From Gemmatimonas sp. (GTDB lineage: Bacteria; Gemmatimonadota; Gemmatimonadetes; Gemmatimonadales; Gemmatimonadaceae), in contig JANYJW010000037.1 of NCBI GenBank assembly GCA_025361705.1, positions 1 to 44,488 of the forward strand: DNA of 44,488 nt, written 5' to 3'. The notes below the pieces were generated by a model, which made no database searches, was not told the origin of the DNA, and saw only the letters and a program-made list of their open reading frames with translations. Below are positions 7,450-18,751 of the stretch, in pieces. The translations under genes and the position numbers were made by a program. Position 1 is the first letter of the stretch; each line of letters opens with the position of its first letter.

Positions 7450-9237
7450 ATGACACGTTCCGCCCGACGCTCCCTTGCCGCACTGCTGCTGGCCACCGGC
7501 ACTCACGCCCTCGCGGCGCAGGCCCCCGGCACTCCCGATGACGCTATTCGCATCAATCAGGTGGGCTACCTGCCCGACGCGCCCAAAGTGGCGGTGGTCT
7601 GCGCGCTCGCACCGCGCGCCGTTACGGCGTTTGAAGTCGTCGATGCCAGCGGTCGGCGCGTCCTTGGGCCCAAGCGCGCGACGGCGCACGGCGCCTGGGG
7701 GCCGTGCGCGGAAACCTATCGCCTCGACTTCTCCGCCCTCCGCGCGCCGGGCACCTATCGCGTGCACGCCGGCGATCTGGCATCACCCAACGTGACCATC
7801 GGCCCCAACGTGTGGAATGGACTCGCCGATATGCCGCTCCGCTACATGCGCCAGCAGCGCTCGGGGTGGAACCCGACCTACAACGTGGCCGTGCATACCA
7901 AGGATGGCGTGCTCGTCGATCACCCCACGCGGGCGGGCGAGTTCATTTCTGCCAGCGGCGGCTGGGCCGACGCGTCGGACTACCTGCAGTACGTCGCGAC
8001 GTCTGCCACCGCCACGTTTCAGCTGCTGCAGGCGTGGCGCGACCATCCGCGTGCCTTCGGCGACGCGTATCAGGCGGACGGCCGCCCGGGCACCAACGGC
8101 GTGCCCGACGTGATTGACGAGGCGCGCCACGGGCTGACCTGGCTGCTGAAGATGTTCCCCGATGACTCCCTGATGCTCAACCAGCTCGGCGATGACCGCG
8201 ATCACATGTTCTTCGACCTGCCGCAGAACGACTCGTCCGACTACGGCTGGGGGAAGGGCGGCGCACGTCCGCTCTATCCGTGCACCGGCATCGCGCAGGG
8301 GCTGCTGCGCTACCAGAACCGCGCCACGGGATACGCGTCCACGGCGGGCAAGTTCGCGGCCGCGTTCGCGCTCGGTGCGCAACTGCTGCGTGGGCGCGAG
8401 CCGGCGCTTGCCGACACGCTCACCCGCAAGGCGCGGGCGGCGTTTGCGCTTGGCGAGAAATTCCCCGGTGCCTGCCAGACGGCGCCGGCGCGCGGGCCGT
8501 ACTTCTACGAGGAAGATGACTGGGCCGACGACATGGAACTCGGTGCCGCGGCGCTGTATGCCCTGACGGGCGAGCGGAAATATCGCGGGCGTGCGATGTC
8601 CCTTGCCGCGCAGGCCAAAGTGAAGCCGTGGATGGGCGCCGACACCGCGAGCCACTACCAGTGGTATCCGTTCCACAACATCGGCCACTTCGAAGCCGCA
8701 CGCCGCGCCGAACCCGAAACGCGAGCGCTGCTGGCGGGCTACTATGGCGAGGGCATGAAGGCCGTCGCTGCCCGGGCGAAGAACGGGTTCAATGTGGGCA
8801 TCCCGTTCATTTGGTGCTCCAATGACCTCATGACGTCGCTGGCGGTGCAGGGCGTTCTCTACCGCCAGATGACTGGCGACACCCGCTACCGCGCGCTCGA
8901 GCAGTCGGCCATCGACTGGCTCTTTGGCACCAATCCGTGGGGCATTTCGATGGTGATCGGCGTCCCGGCCAACGGAACGTTCGCCCGCGATCCGCATGCC
9001 GTCATCTCGATCCGGCTCAAGTATCAGCTCGACGGCGCGCTCCTCGACGGTCCCGTCTACTCATCCATTTACAAGAACCTGCTCGGCATCGCGCTGACCA
9101 AACCCGATGCATACGCCAAGTGGAACACCGGCTTCATCGTCTACCACGACGACTGGGGCGACTACTCCACCAACGAACCCATCATGGACGGGTCGGTGAA
9201 CGTCCTCTACCTCCTGTCGGCGCTCGCCAGACCGTAG
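7450..9237 (+). CDS. Secreted glycoside hydrolase family 9 (endoglucanase/exo-glucosaminidase type)
   Basis: A 595-residue GH9 protein with signal peptide (cleavage near HALAAQA). An N-terminal Ig-like CelD_N domain starts at IRINQVGYLPDAPKVAVV (about 30-110), followed by the (alpha/alpha)6 catalytic domain. The conserved Asp pair is in GGWADASDYLQYV (about 169-181), DVIDEARHGLTWLLKMF follows, and the proton-donor Glu is in STNEPIMDGSVNVLYLLSAL near residue 575. The usual DAGD reads DASD. GH9 enzymes invert beta-1,4-glucosidic bonds in cellulose, mixed glucans or chito-oligosaccharides; the substrate here cannot be fixed. No carbohydrate-binding module and no neighbouring cellulosome-like genes. 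A strong hairpin follows the stop. Confidence 0.85.
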   Translation: MTRSARRSLAALLLATGTHALAAQAPGTPDDAIRINQVGYLPDAPKVAVVCALAPRAVTAFEVVDASGRRVLGPKRATAHGAWGPCAETYRLDFSALRAPGTYRVHAGDLASPNVTIGPNVWNGLADMPLRYMRQQRSGWNPTYNVAVHTKDGVLVDHPTRAGEFISASGGWADASDYLQYVATSATATFQLLQAWRDHPRAFGDAYQADGRPGTNGVPDVIDEARHGLTWLLKMFPDDSLMLNQLGDDRDHMFFDLPQNDSSDYGWGKGGARPLYPCTGIAQGLLRYQNRATGYASTAGKFAAAFALGAQLLRGREPALADTLTRKARAAFALGEKFPGACQTAPARGPYFYEEDDWADDMELGAAALYALTGERKYRGRAMSLAAQAKVKPWMGADTASHYQWYPFHNIGHFEAARRAEPETRALLAGYYGEGMKAVAARAKNGFNVGIPFIWCSNDLMTSLAVQGVLYRQMTGDTRYRALEQSAIDWLFGTNPWGISMVIGVPANGTFARDPHAVISIRLKYQLDGALLDGPVYSSIYKNLLGIALTKPDAYAKWNTGFIVYHDDWGDYSTNEPIMDGSVNVLYLLSALARP

Positions 9238-9255
9238 GAGCAGTCACCCCAAACG

Positions 9256-9290
9256 ACAGGGCCGCCCCGCGCAGTGCGGAGCGGCCCTGT
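9256..9290. terminator. Bidirectional hairpin terminator between GH9 gene and chemoreceptor gene
   Basis: A perfect 10-bp stem, ACAGGGCCGC (9256-9265) with GCGGCCCTGT (9281-9290), plus an inner CCGC/GCGG pairing. It sits between convergent stops. There is no T-run, but position and stability fit a shared terminator. Confidence 0.7.
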
Positions 9291-9307
9291 GTGCACCCGG
9301 TGGAGAG

Positions 9308-11416
9308 CTAGAACTGCGACGCTGCGTCGTCGTCGTCGCCAAACGGGATCGTCGCGGCGGCACTCAGCACCGCCGCCCGGCCATTGCTGGCCGCCGGCTT
9401 GCGCGCCGTGATGCTCTTGGGCGCCACCGACCGCTTCACCGCGTGCACCTGGGCCGGCGCAGCGCTGAACGATCCGCTCCCGCTGTCCAGCACGAACTGC
9501 GCCACAAGCCCCTTCACCTGCGTGGCCTGGCTCGTCAGCTCCTCGGCCGCGCTCGCCGACTCCTCGGCCGCCGCCGCGGTCATCTGGGTGACGGCGTTCA
9601 TCTGCTCAACGGAGGTGTTCACCTGGTCGACGCCGAGCGTCTGCTGCTCGCTGGCCGCGGCCATCTCCGCCATCACCTCGCGCACGCGGTTTGCCCGCTT
9701 GGCGATGTCGAAGAACGTCTCCTGCACGTCCTTGGTCATCGTCACGCCGCGCTGCGTGTGCGCCACCGACTCCTCGATCAGGGTCGCGGTCTGCTTGGCC
9801 GCCTCCGCTGCGCGGATCGAGAGCGCGCGCACCTCGTCGGCCACCACGGCAAAACCCTTGCCTGCATCGCCGGCCCGCGCCGCTTCCACTGCGGCATTCA
9901 GCGCCAGCAGGTTGGTCTGGAACGCGATCTCGTCGATGGTCTTCACGATCTTCGCGGTCTGGTCGGACGAGCTCTTGAGCTTGCCCATCGCTTCGGCCAG
10001 CTGGACCATCTTCTCGCCGCCCTGGTCGGTGCCAGCCTTCGCGGCCTCGGCCAGCGTCTCCGCCTCCTTGGCGCTCGCCGCACTCGACTTGGCCATCGAG
10101 GTGATCTCGTGCAGGCTCGACGACACCTCTTCGATGGTGCTCGCCTCCTCGCTCGCGCCCTGGGCCAACGACTGACTGCTCGTCGCGATCTGGTCAGCGG
10201 CGGCAGCCACCTGTTCGGCGGCGCCGGAAATCTCGGCCAGCGTCTGCTGCAGGTTGTCAACGGCGCTATTCAGCGCAGTCTTGATCTTGGCGTGGTCGCC
10301 CTTGAAGTCTGCGGTGATGCGGGCCGTCAGGTCGCGGTCTGCCACGCGCTCGAGGACGACCGTCGCTTCGTTGACCGGATCAAGCAACAGGTCCATCGTG
10401 TTGTTGAAGCCCTGCACGAGTTCCTTGTACGAGCCGTCAAACTGCGCCGTGTCACCACGCGTAGACAGCAAGCCGTCTTCGGCTGCCGCGGTCAGCTTCT
10501 CCGTCTCGGTCACCAGCGCCCGCATGATGCCCTGCAGCCTGCCGTACGACACAATCGCGCCCTGTGCCTTTGCAATTAGTCCGTCGACGGTCGTTGCCAG
10601 CATGCCAATCTCGTCGGCGCGGTCGAACGAGAGCTGCTTCGTTGACGCCTCGCACGGCACGCTCAGGTCGCCCTTGGCCATCGCGTTCAGGCCATGCTCG
10701 AGGTCGGCGATGCACTTGCTCTGCACGCGCTCGGCGCGTTCGGCCACCTCGGCCAGCGGTCCCGTCAGCGACTTCGAGATGACGAGGCCAAGAACCAATG
10801 CCACCAGCATGGCGATGGCGGCCGATGTCAGCAGGATGATGCGGCTCGAGCTGTACGTCGCCGCGATGGTCTCCGCCTTCACGCCGGCGCTGACGCTGAT
10901 ATGCGTGGCGAGGGCGATGAGATCTGTGTCGACGCTGGCGAACTGCTTCGCACCCTTGTCCATGGCGGTCGAATGGGCCTGGGGGTACATGCCCTTGCCA
11001 AGCAGGCCCTCGACCTCATCAACCGTCTGAAGGTACACGGCCGACGTGGCGAGCAGCGTCTTCCACATCGAATCGGCCGTGGCCGACCGCGTCGTCTTCT
11101 CGAACGCCGTGCGCGTCCTGGTCAGCTCGTCGCCGCGGTGCTTCGCAAGCTCGCCGCGGTACTGCTCGGCCATGGCGTCGTCCTTGTCGCTCTTGGCGAG
11201 CAGCTCGCTCATCTGCAGGCTGACGATGTTCCGCATCGCGCCATCGTAATCGATCAGCGCGGTCAACTGCGGAACGCTGGCGCCTGTGACCAACTCCGAC
11301 TTGGCCTTGATGGAACCGAGTTCCATCAGCCCCACGAGGCCGATGATGAATGAAAAGGCGGCAACGATGCCGAACGCGGCAAGCAGCTTGGGTCCGATCT
11401 TGACGTTCTTCAGCAC
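9308..11416 (-). CDS. Methyl-accepting chemotaxis protein with two HAMP-like regions
   Basis: A 702-residue transmembrane chemoreceptor. It has an N-terminal membrane helix (about 10-33), a periplasmic four-helix-bundle-like sensor (about 35-188), a second membrane helix (about 190-213), a HAMP domain, and then a second HAMP-like segment ([20 protein letters not shown] and after). The signalling coiled coil has the canonical tip [15 protein letters not shown] and [14 protein letters not shown], which contacts CheA/CheW. The C-terminal tail is flexible and ends in DDDDAASQF, with no NWETF-like CheR pentapeptide. No che or flagellar genes are nearby, so it is an orphan receptor; ligand unknown. 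The ATG follows an AGGTGATC Shine-Dalgarno. Confidence 0.92.
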   Translation of the reverse strand: MLKNVKIGPKLLAAFGIVAAFSFIIGLVGLMELGSIKAKSELVTGASVPQLTALIDYDGAMRNIVSLQMSELLAKSDKDDAMAEQYRGELAKHRGDELTRTRTAFEKTTRSATADSMWKTLLATSAVYLQTVDEVEGLLGKGMYPQAHSTAMDKGAKQFASVDTDLIALATHISVSAGVKAETIAATYSSSRIILLTSAAIAMLVALVLGLVISKSLTGPLAEVAERAERVQSKCIADLEHGLNAMAKGDLSVPCEASTKQLSFDRADEIGMLATTVDGLIAKAQGAIVSYGRLQGIMRALVTETEKLTAAAEDGLLSTRGDTAQFDGSYKELVQGFNNTMDLLLDPVNEATVVLERVADRDLTARITADFKGDHAKIKTALNSAVDNLQQTLAEISGAAEQVAAAADQIATSSQSLAQGASEEASTIEEVSSSLHEITSMAKSSAASAKEAETLAEAAKAGTDQGGEKMVQLAEAMGKLKSSSDQTAKIVKTIDEIAFQTNLLALNAAVEAARAGDAGKGFAVVADEVRALSIRAAEAAKQTATLIEESVAHTQRGVTMTKDVQETFFDIAKRANRVREVMAEMAAASEQQTLGVDQVNTSVEQMNAVTQMTAAAAEESASAAEELTSQATQVKGLVAQFVLDSGSGSFSAAPAQVHAVKRSVAPKSITARKPAASNGRAAVLSAAATIPFGDDDDAASQF

Positions 11417-11712
11417 TGGTGATCACCTGAAGTGGTAGAGTCGTTGCCGACAATCGTTGCCGCGCAACGGCGTTGGGAACACGCGAGATGCCGTGCGCAC
11501 AGACAGCCTAACATGGCAATTCATAGGCACTTCCCTGTTCTTCATGAGCGACGCTTCGGCCTGGTGCGCCGTTCCCGGGACTCGCCGCATGGAGTGTGGG
11601 GGAATGCCCTGCTCGGAGTGCATTGGCGCGAACATGAAGAAGCCGGCGATGGCTGGGAGCCACCGCCGGCTTGCATTGCCTGGCCACGGGTCATTGGCCA
11701 GGGGTGCGTCTG
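11417..11712. other. Intergenic region upstream of the chemoreceptor gene
   Basis: About 300 bp without a credible gene. It contains the chemoreceptor ribosome-binding site near 11417-11428, presumably its promoter (no clear sigma70, sigma28 or sigma54 boxes found on the minus strand), and the terminator hairpin of the S15 hydrolase gene at 11640-11672. Short open frames here have no recognisable features. Confidence 0.5.
11640..11672 (-). terminator. Rho-independent-like terminator of the S15 hydrolase gene
   Basis: AAGCCGGCG (11640-11648) pairs with CGCCGGCTT (11664-11672), and an inner TGGCT/AGCCA stem extends the hairpin, leaving a tight loop. On the minus strand it lies 41 bp after the hydrolase stop and is followed by a short pyrimidine stretch (TCTTC). 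Confidence 0.7.
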
Positions 11713-13602
11713 CTACGGCAACTGCAGCACCTCGATGCGCGTGGGCTTGGCCGCAGAGTGGTACACGCGCATCGTGGCCGTCTTGTAGTCCGAGGGCTTG
11801 GCGAAGAAGATGTTGGGCACGTACGTCTGCGGGTTGCGCTCAATGTGCGGAAACCAGGTGCTCTGCACCTGCACCATGATCCGGTGGCCCTTCCGGAACG
11901 TGTGGTGGATGGAGACCATGTCGAACGCCACCGAATCGGCCTGATTGGGCACCATTGCCTGTGGGTTGGTGAATGATCGCCGGTAGCGCGCGCGGAACGG
12001 CTCGCCGCGCACGAGCTGCTGGTAGCCGCCCACCAGGAACCCGCTTTGGTCACCCTGCCAGTTGGGTGCATCGCCAGGATAGACGTCAATGAGCTTCACA
12101 ATGAAATCGGCGTCAGTGCCTGTGGTGCTTACGTGCAGCACCGGGTGCAGTGGGCCGGACAGCGTCACGTCTTCGGTGAGCACGTCGGTCTGGTAGGTCA
12201 GCACATCGGGCCGCCGCGAGGCGAAGCGCTGGTCGGCGGTGATGTAGTCGCGCGGCATCCCCTGGCTTTCCACGCGGTCCACCAGCGGCACGGGGTGTGC
12301 GGGATCGCTCACGTACTGGTCAAACGCGCCGTTCTGGGTCGGCGCGGTGAAGCCCAGCTTGCCGTCGGGCTGCAGGTACAGCGCGGCCTTCTTTGCGCCC
12401 GGAGCTGGCCACGTCGGGTAACGATCCCACTTGTCGGCTCCCGTGCGGAAGACCATCACGCCGGGCTCGATCTTGGTTGCGCCGCCGGCGAGATGCTGTG
12501 CGAAGAACGGGTATTCCACCGAGTCACGGAAGAACGGCCCGGTCTTGTACGTCCAGCGCAGGTTGCCCAGCACCGTGCCGTCGCCGCGGCTCCACCCGCC
12601 ATGCGACCACGGTCCGACGATCAGGGTGTTCTTCGTGGCGGGGCTCAGCTTGGCAATGCTCTCGTACACCCACCACGGACCATGCAGGTCCTCGGTGTCG
12701 TAGAAGCCGCCGACCGTGAGCACCGCCGCCTTCACGTCGTGCAGGTGCGGGCGCACGTTGCGCGCGGTCCAGTACTCGTCGTACGTCGGGTGGGCGAGGA
12801 TCTCCTCCCAGTACGAGCCGGTTCCCGGTGTGATGTACTTGCGCGAGCCGGGCCCGACGGGCCCCATGTCCATGTAGAACTGGTAGGCGTCGGGAGTGCC
12901 CATCGCGAACGGATAGCGTGGATCGAACCCCGGTTCCGTGCGTGGCCCGCGCCCAAAGCCCGTGTAGAACCCGAAGTTGTGCGGCAGCAGGAAGGCGCCA
13001 CCGTGAAACGTGTCGTCGCCCATCCAGATATCGGTCATCGGTGCCTGCGGCGAGCAGGCCACCAGTGCCGGGTGGCGCGCCAGGCAACTCGCGCTCGTGT
13101 AGAAGCCGGGATACGACGTGCCGTAGATGCCCATCTTGCCGTTGGTCGGCAGGTTCTTGAGCAGCCACTCGATGGTGTCGTAGGTGTCGGTTCCCTCATC
13201 GACGTCGGTGGGCTTGTCGTGCTTCTCGAGGATGGGCGTCATCTCGCGAAAGACGCCCTCGGAGAAGTGGCGTCCGCGTCCGTCCTGGTAGACGAAGATG
13301 TAGCCGTCGTCCACATACTTCGGGTTGCTGGATGGCCCCAGTGCGCCCTTGAAGAGCGTGTCGCCATACGGTGCCACCGAGTACGGCGTGCGCGACATCA
13401 GCACGGGATACCGGCGCGTCGTGTCCTTGGGCACGTAAATCGACGTGAAGAGCTTCACGCCGTCGCGCACCGGGATCTTCACTTCGATCTTCCGGTAGTT
13501 CTGGCGGATGCGGCCGGCGAGCGCGGGGTCGCCCTGCGGCTGGGCATACGCAGGGGCGGCCGCGAGGACAGCGGCGAGGGAGGCGGCGAGCAGTCGGCGC
13601 AT
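11713..13602 (-). CDS. Secreted CocE/NonD (S15, alpha-amino-acid ester hydrolase-like) hydrolase
   Basis: A 629-residue protein with a signal peptide ending near AAPAYAQ. An alpha/beta hydrolase domain opens with KIPVRDGVKLFTSIYVPKD. The nucleophile is in GIYGTSYPGFY, the acid region in GGFYDTEDLHGPWW, and the catalytic His in VGPWSHGGW. A C-terminal galactose-binding-like jelly-roll (X-Pro dipeptidyl-peptidase C domain, LSGPLHPVLHVSTTGTDADF) follows. This is the CocE/PepX/alpha-amino-acid ester hydrolase family; members act on acylated amines, esters or X-Pro peptides. The Ser-adjacent Tyr (SY) and the acidic pair ED near the catalytic Asp favour the ester hydrolase branch. A paralogue lies at 27763-29622. 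No Shine-Dalgarno visible. Confidence 0.85.
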   Translation of the reverse strand: MRRLLAASLAAVLAAAPAYAQPQGDPALAGRIRQNYRKIEVKIPVRDGVKLFTSIYVPKDTTRRYPVLMSRTPYSVAPYGDTLFKGALGPSSNPKYVDDGYIFVYQDGRGRHFSEGVFREMTPILEKHDKPTDVDEGTDTYDTIEWLLKNLPTNGKMGIYGTSYPGFYTSASCLARHPALVACSPQAPMTDIWMGDDTFHGGAFLLPHNFGFYTGFGRGPRTEPGFDPRYPFAMGTPDAYQFYMDMGPVGPGSRKYITPGTGSYWEEILAHPTYDEYWTARNVRPHLHDVKAAVLTVGGFYDTEDLHGPWWVYESIAKLSPATKNTLIVGPWSHGGWSRGDGTVLGNLRWTYKTGPFFRDSVEYPFFAQHLAGGATKIEPGVMVFRTGADKWDRYPTWPAPGAKKAALYLQPDGKLGFTAPTQNGAFDQYVSDPAHPVPLVDRVESQGMPRDYITADQRFASRRPDVLTYQTDVLTEDVTLSGPLHPVLHVSTTGTDADFIVKLIDVYPGDAPNWQGDQSGFLVGGYQQLVRGEPFRARYRRSFTNPQAMVPNQADSVAFDMVSIHHTFRKGHRIMVQVQSTWFPHIERNPQTYVPNIFFAKPSDYKTATMRVYHSAAKPTRIEVLQLP

Positions 13603-13705
13603 GGGGAAAGGGACCGAAGAGGGGGGAATGCTCGGCCGGGCGGTGATTCACCCGGACGACAAAGGATGCCGCACCCCCTTCGCCAGCGCAATTGGGCTAA
13701 TTTGA

Positions 13706-15178
<1,473 letters not shown>

Positions 15179-15193
15179 ACAGGACAGAGTATT

Positions 15194-15274
15194 GCAGAGT
15201 ACGGGCAGGGTACGACAGAGGGGTGACGCGGCGTCCGCGGCACCCCTCTGCCGTACGCTGCCGTCGTCCTCTGC
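15194..15274. terminator. Long imperfect hairpin between tpl and the ThDP-enzyme gene
   Basis: Central stem CAGAGGGGTG (15216-15225) pairs with CACCCCTCTG (15241-15250). The pairing extends outward through GTACG/CGTAC and GCAGAG (15194-15199) with CTCTGC (15269-15274). It lies between convergent stops and is built of short GCAGAGTACG-like units, so it may belong to the dispersed repeat family as well as serve as a shared terminator. Confidence 0.65.
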
Positions 15275-15278
15275 GACG

Positions 15279-17027
15279 CTACATCGACAACGACCCCGCC
15301 CGGAACGCTGACACCCCGATGTGCGCGTTCACCAGCACCGGCGTGCCACCGCGTGCCGTGTCCCGCGCCTCACGCAGCGTCGCCTCGATCTTCGACGCGT
15401 CGTCGAGCAGAATGCCGCGTGCCCCGAGCGACTCGGCGACGCCGTGGAACGCCGTGCGCCCCAACTGCGTGCCCACGTCGTCCCCCAGCATGGGCACCTG
15501 GCCACGCGCAATCTGTGTCCACGCGCCGTCGTTGCCCACCACGCATATCACCGGCAGCCTGTGGCGCACGAACGTGTCGAGCTCGACGATGCCATAGCCG
15601 GCCGCGCCGTCGCCCCACACCAGCCAGACGTCGTCGTCTGGGCGTGCGAGCTTGGACGCCATGGCGAAGCCCGCACCGACTCCCAGCGTGCCGAACACGC
15701 CGGGGTCGAGCCAGCGCATGGGTGCACGCGGGCGCACGACATACGATGCCGTGCCCACAAAGTCCCCACCGTCGGCCACAATCGTCGACTGCTCGGTGAG
15801 CAGGTCGTCCACGCGGCGACACAGCGCCAGCGGGTTAAGTGGAAGCAGCGCCGCCGTCGCGTCCACGGCGATGGCCGCGTCGCGTGCCGCATCGCGCTCC
15901 GCGAGCCGCGTGGCCCATGGCGCGCACGTGGCACGCGCGCCGGCGCCGGCCAGCGCGCGTACAAACAGGTCGGCGTCGGCGCACACGGCCAGCGTACTGC
16001 GCCGATTCTTGTTGAGTTCACCGTGGTCGCGGTTCACGCTGACGACGGCGCAGTGTGCGCCGATATGCCGTCCGTAGTCGAGCCGGAAGTCCATCGGCAC
16101 ACCGCAGAGCAGCACCAGGTCGGCCTCGCGCAGCGCTTCCTTGCGATGGTGCCGCACTTGCCGCACGCCCGTGGTGCCCAACAAACCACGCGCCATGCCG
16201 GCGAGAAATACGGGCACATCGAGCGCGCGCACGGAATCGGCCAGCGCCACCGCCTCGGCGGCGCATTCCACGCCCTGACTGCCGATGACCAGCACTGGGC
16301 GCTCGGCCCGCGCCAGCAGTGCCGCCGAACGCGCAATCGCACGGGCGCTGGGCCACATGCGCATCACGTGCACCGGGTCGTTGGGCGCGGCGCCGCCCGG
16401 TGAGAACACCGCGTTGGCATGCCGATTGAGGTACCAGTGCTCGAGCTTCTTTCGCCAGGACGCGCCGACGGCAGGCTGCGTCGCCACGCCCATCGTCTCG
16501 CGCACGAGATCTTCGGCATACAGCACGTCGAGCGGCAGTTCCACGAAGACCGGCCCCGGCACGCCCTCGCGCGCCACGCGGAGCGCCCGCTCGAGCACTT
16601 GCACGATGTCCGCCACGCGGCGCACCTGCTCGGCGTGCTTCACGTGCGGGCGGATCACCGCCATCTGGTCGATGTCCTGCAGCGAGCCGCGCCCGCGCAG
16701 CACCGTGGCCGTCGCGCCACCGATGAGCAGCATCGGCGACCGCGCCATGCGCGCATTGGTGAGCGCGGTGAGCGCGTTGGTCACGCCAGGGCCGGCCGTC
16801 ACGACCGCCACGCCCACGCCGGTCAGTCGCGCGGTGGCATCGGCGGCGAAGATGGCAGTCTGCTCCTGCCGCGTGTCGATGACGCGAATGCCGCGCCGCT
16901 TGGCCTCGACCAGGATGGGGGCAATGTGCCCGCCGGCCAGCGCAAAGAGCGCGCGCACGCCATGGCGGTGCAGCACCTCGGCCACGAGATGGCCGCCCGA
17001 GGGACGCGTGGAATCAGGGAGTGGCAT
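15279..17027 (-). CDS. ThDP-dependent enzyme of the ILVBL/HACL2 type (2-hydroxyacyl-CoA lyase-like)
   Basis: A 582-residue three-domain ThDP enzyme. The Pyr domain has GGHIAPIL and the catalytic Glu55 in [15 protein letters not shown] central NAD/FAD-like domain carries GGMARGLLG-like sequence ([14 protein letters not shown]) and DFRLDYGR. The PP domain has the metal/ThDP signature [19 protein letters not shown]...VGNDGAW. The closest relative I recognise is vertebrate ILVBL (HACL2), including [11 protein letters not shown]-like, [18 protein letters not shown] and the C-terminal FRAGSLSM (human DFRDGSIAV). I therefore prefer a 2-hydroxyacyl-CoA lyase cleaving off formyl-CoA over acetolactate synthase; the activity is untested. 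The start lies 3 bp after the GHL10 stop, so they are co-transcribed. Confidence 0.78.
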   Translation of the reverse strand: MPLPDSTRPSGGHLVAEVLHRHGVRALFALAGGHIAPILVEAKRRGIRVIDTRQEQTAIFAADATARLTGVGVAVVTAGPGVTNALTALTNARMARSPMLLIGGATATVLRGRGSLQDIDQMAVIRPHVKHAEQVRRVADIVQVLERALRVAREGVPGPVFVELPLDVLYAEDLVRETMGVATQPAVGASWRKKLEHWYLNRHANAVFSPGGAAPNDPVHVMRMWPSARAIARSAALLARAERPVLVIGSQGVECAAEAVALADSVRALDVPVFLAGMARGLLGTTGVRQVRHHRKEALREADLVLLCGVPMDFRLDYGRHIGAHCAVVSVNRDHGELNKNRRSTLAVCADADLFVRALAGAGARATCAPWATRLAERDAARDAAIAVDATAALLPLNPLALCRRVDDLLTEQSTIVADGGDFVGTASYVVRPRAPMRWLDPGVFGTLGVGAGFAMASKLARPDDDVWLVWGDGAAGYGIVELDTFVRHRLPVICVVGNDGAWTQIARGQVPMLGDDVGTQLGRTAFHGVAESLGARGILLDDASKIEATLREARDTARGGTPVLVNAHIGVSAFRAGSLSM

Positions 17028-17030
17028 GGC

Positions 17031-18593
17031 TCATTGCGCTGAAGCGCGCCAGATGCCCTGCGATGAAGCGTTCATCGCGGCGTCGAAGGCGGTGACCACC
17101 ACGATGTCCGCGCGGTCGGCACTGCTGGTAAATGCGATGTCGAGTGTGCGGTCCGCACCCCACACCATCCGGCTGCCCCACGCGCTGCCGGCGCGCCACT
17201 GCACCAGCCACCAGCGCGCGGCCTCCGTGCCGCCCGGCATCCATTGTGCGCGCATTGCCGTACCCTGCAGCGTGGCCGTCACCGATGGCGCTCCGGGCAC
17301 CGTGGCATCGAGCCACGCCGAGGCCGGCACGACACCGATGTTCGTGAAGCCCGCGGAGGCCAGCAGGTCGGCGAGGCCGCCTTTGTTGGTGCGCACGGCC
17401 GTGGTGTTGTAGAGCAGCGTGCCACTGGCGCCGCCCGCCGCCGCCCCGGCGCGCGTGCGCGTCGCGGTGATTTCAGCGAGAATCTCCGACGCGGCGTACG
17501 TCTCCGTCTGCCCATCGGCCACACGATATGCGGCAAGGCCGGGCCAGAGGTGGCGCTTCTGCGTGTTCATCGCCAACCACCAGTCAAGCAGGGCGTTGAA
17601 GGGCTGCCCCGTGTCGTACGTCGACCAATAGAGCTGCGGTGCGAAATAGTCGAGCCAACCGTTCTGCAGCCAGGTCCTGGAGTCGGCAAAGATTGCCGCA
17701 AAGGCATCGAGGCCCGTGACGCCGGAGGGATACCCCGGCCGCCAGATGCCGAACGGTGAAAGACCCACCTTCACCGTCGGCTTCACCCGATGCACCTCGG
17801 CGTACAGCCGTTCGATGAACGCATTGACGTTCTGACGGCGCCAATCGGCGCGCGCCATGGCCACGCCGCCCGCCGCGAGGTACTTGGCGTACGAAGCGTC
17901 GTCGGGAAATACCGGCGTACTTCCCAGCGGGTACGGATAGAAATAGTCGTCGAGGTGCACGCCATCGATGTCGTAGCGCGTGAGCACATCGGTGACAACG
18001 GCCAGCGTCTGCGCCTGCACCTCGGGCTCACCGGGGTCGAACCACAACTGGCCCTCGGCGATGCGCGCGAGGTCGGGGCGCCTCTTGGCGAGATGCGTCG
18101 GCGCCAGACGCGAGGTGTCGCTGACGTTGCCGGCGCGATACGGATTGAACCAGGCGTGCAGTTCGAGGCCGCGTGCATGCGCCTCGGTGACCCACGCGTC
18201 GAGCGGATCCCACCCCGGATCGGTGCCCTGCGTGCCGGTGAGCGCCTTGGCCCACGGTTCGAGGGGGGAGCGATACAGCGCGTCGCCCGCGGCGCGCACC
18301 TGGACGATGACGGCGTTCATGCGCAGTGCCTGCGCGCGGTCGAGGATCACGCGCATCTGATCCATCGACGCCGCCTGATTCTGCCCGGCAACGGTCGGCC
18401 AGTCGATGTTGCCGACCGTTGCCACCCAGAGCCCGCGGAACTCGCGCGTGAACGCGGGCGGATCGGCGGGCGCCGTTGGGGTGGGCGGCGTCACCGGGGG
18501 GATGGGTGTCGTCTTCGGCGCCGTTGGAACGTCGGCGCCTGTCGCGCAGGCGGCGGCAACTATGACGAAGGCAGAAAGGATGACGCGGCGCAT
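17031..18593 (-). CDS. GHL10-family (DUF187/YngK-like) lipoprotein glycosidase
   Basis: A 520-residue lipoprotein: signal sequence with lipobox VAAAC (Cys16), a Pro/Thr-rich linker (about 22-48), then a TIM-barrel of the glycosyl-hydrolase-like 10 family. The family opens with [16 protein letters not shown] (about 52-67); further blocks are [12 protein letters not shown], the acidic [14 protein letters not shown] and [15 protein letters not shown]. The C-terminal 90 residues resemble a fibronectin-III-like domain. Family members hydrolyse unusual surface or peptidoglycan-linked glycans; substrate unknown here. It is the first gene of a two-gene unit with the ThDP enzyme and is preceded by a heptad array and a probable promoter gap of about 75 bp. 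Confidence 0.82.
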   Translation of the reverse strand: MRRVILSAFVIVAAACATGADVPTAPKTTPIPPVTPPTPTAPADPPAFTREFRGLWVATVGNIDWPTVAGQNQAASMDQMRVILDRAQALRMNAVIVQVRAAGDALYRSPLEPWAKALTGTQGTDPGWDPLDAWVTEAHARGLELHAWFNPYRAGNVSDTSRLAPTHLAKRRPDLARIAEGQLWFDPGEPEVQAQTLAVVTDVLTRYDIDGVHLDDYFYPYPLGSTPVFPDDASYAKYLAAGGVAMARADWRRQNVNAFIERLYAEVHRVKPTVKVGLSPFGIWRPGYPSGVTGLDAFAAIFADSRTWLQNGWLDYFAPQLYWSTYDTGQPFNALLDWWLAMNTQKRHLWPGLAAYRVADGQTETYAASEILAEITATRTRAGAAAGGASGTLLYNTTAVRTNKGGLADLLASAGFTNIGVVPASAWLDATVPGAPSVTATLQGTAMRAQWMPGGTEAARWWLVQWRAGSAWGSRMVWGADRTLDIAFTSSADRADIVVVTAFDAAMNASSQGIWRASAQ

Positions 18594-18667
18594 CCCGAAA
18601 GTTGCCGCGCGGGTCGCGTGCAGTCGAGAGGAGCGCTGGGCGCCGGGAAGTACGGCGCGCTGGCCAG

Positions 18668-18751
18668 TAACGTCAGACGTCAGACTTCAAACGTCCGCCA
18701 TCCGCCATCTGCCATCTGCCATCTGCCCTCTGCCCTCTGCCCTCTGCCCTC
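18668..18751 (-). repeat. Heptad array of twelve units starting in the sufU stop codon
   Basis: Reading the minus strand, the last two bases of the TGA stop of the second sufU gene begin twelve uninterrupted 7-base units, each starting with GA: GAGGGCA four times, GATGGCA twice, GATGGCG twice, then GACGTTT, GAAGTCT, GACGTCT and GACGTTA. Sequence drifts from near-perfect to degenerate with distance from the gene. It is the longest array in the window. Confidence 0.9.

Noticed and set aside
11417-11560. Sigma54 or sigma28 promoter for the chemoreceptor
   Set aside because: The TTGCCA stretch lacks the GG at the required spacing, and no TAAA-N15-GCCGATAA match was found.
11423-11635. Small minus-strand open frame upstream of the chemoreceptor gene
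   Set aside because: No homology, no ribosome-binding site and irregular composition; likely spurious.
15279-17027. ThDP enzyme as acetolactate synthase large subunit IlvB
   Set aside because: No ilvN or other branched-chain genes are adjacent, and recognised blocks match ILVBL/HACL2 better than IlvB.
18668-18751. Repeat arrays considered as CRISPR
   Set aside because: Units are 7 bases with no spacers and no cas genes are nearby.
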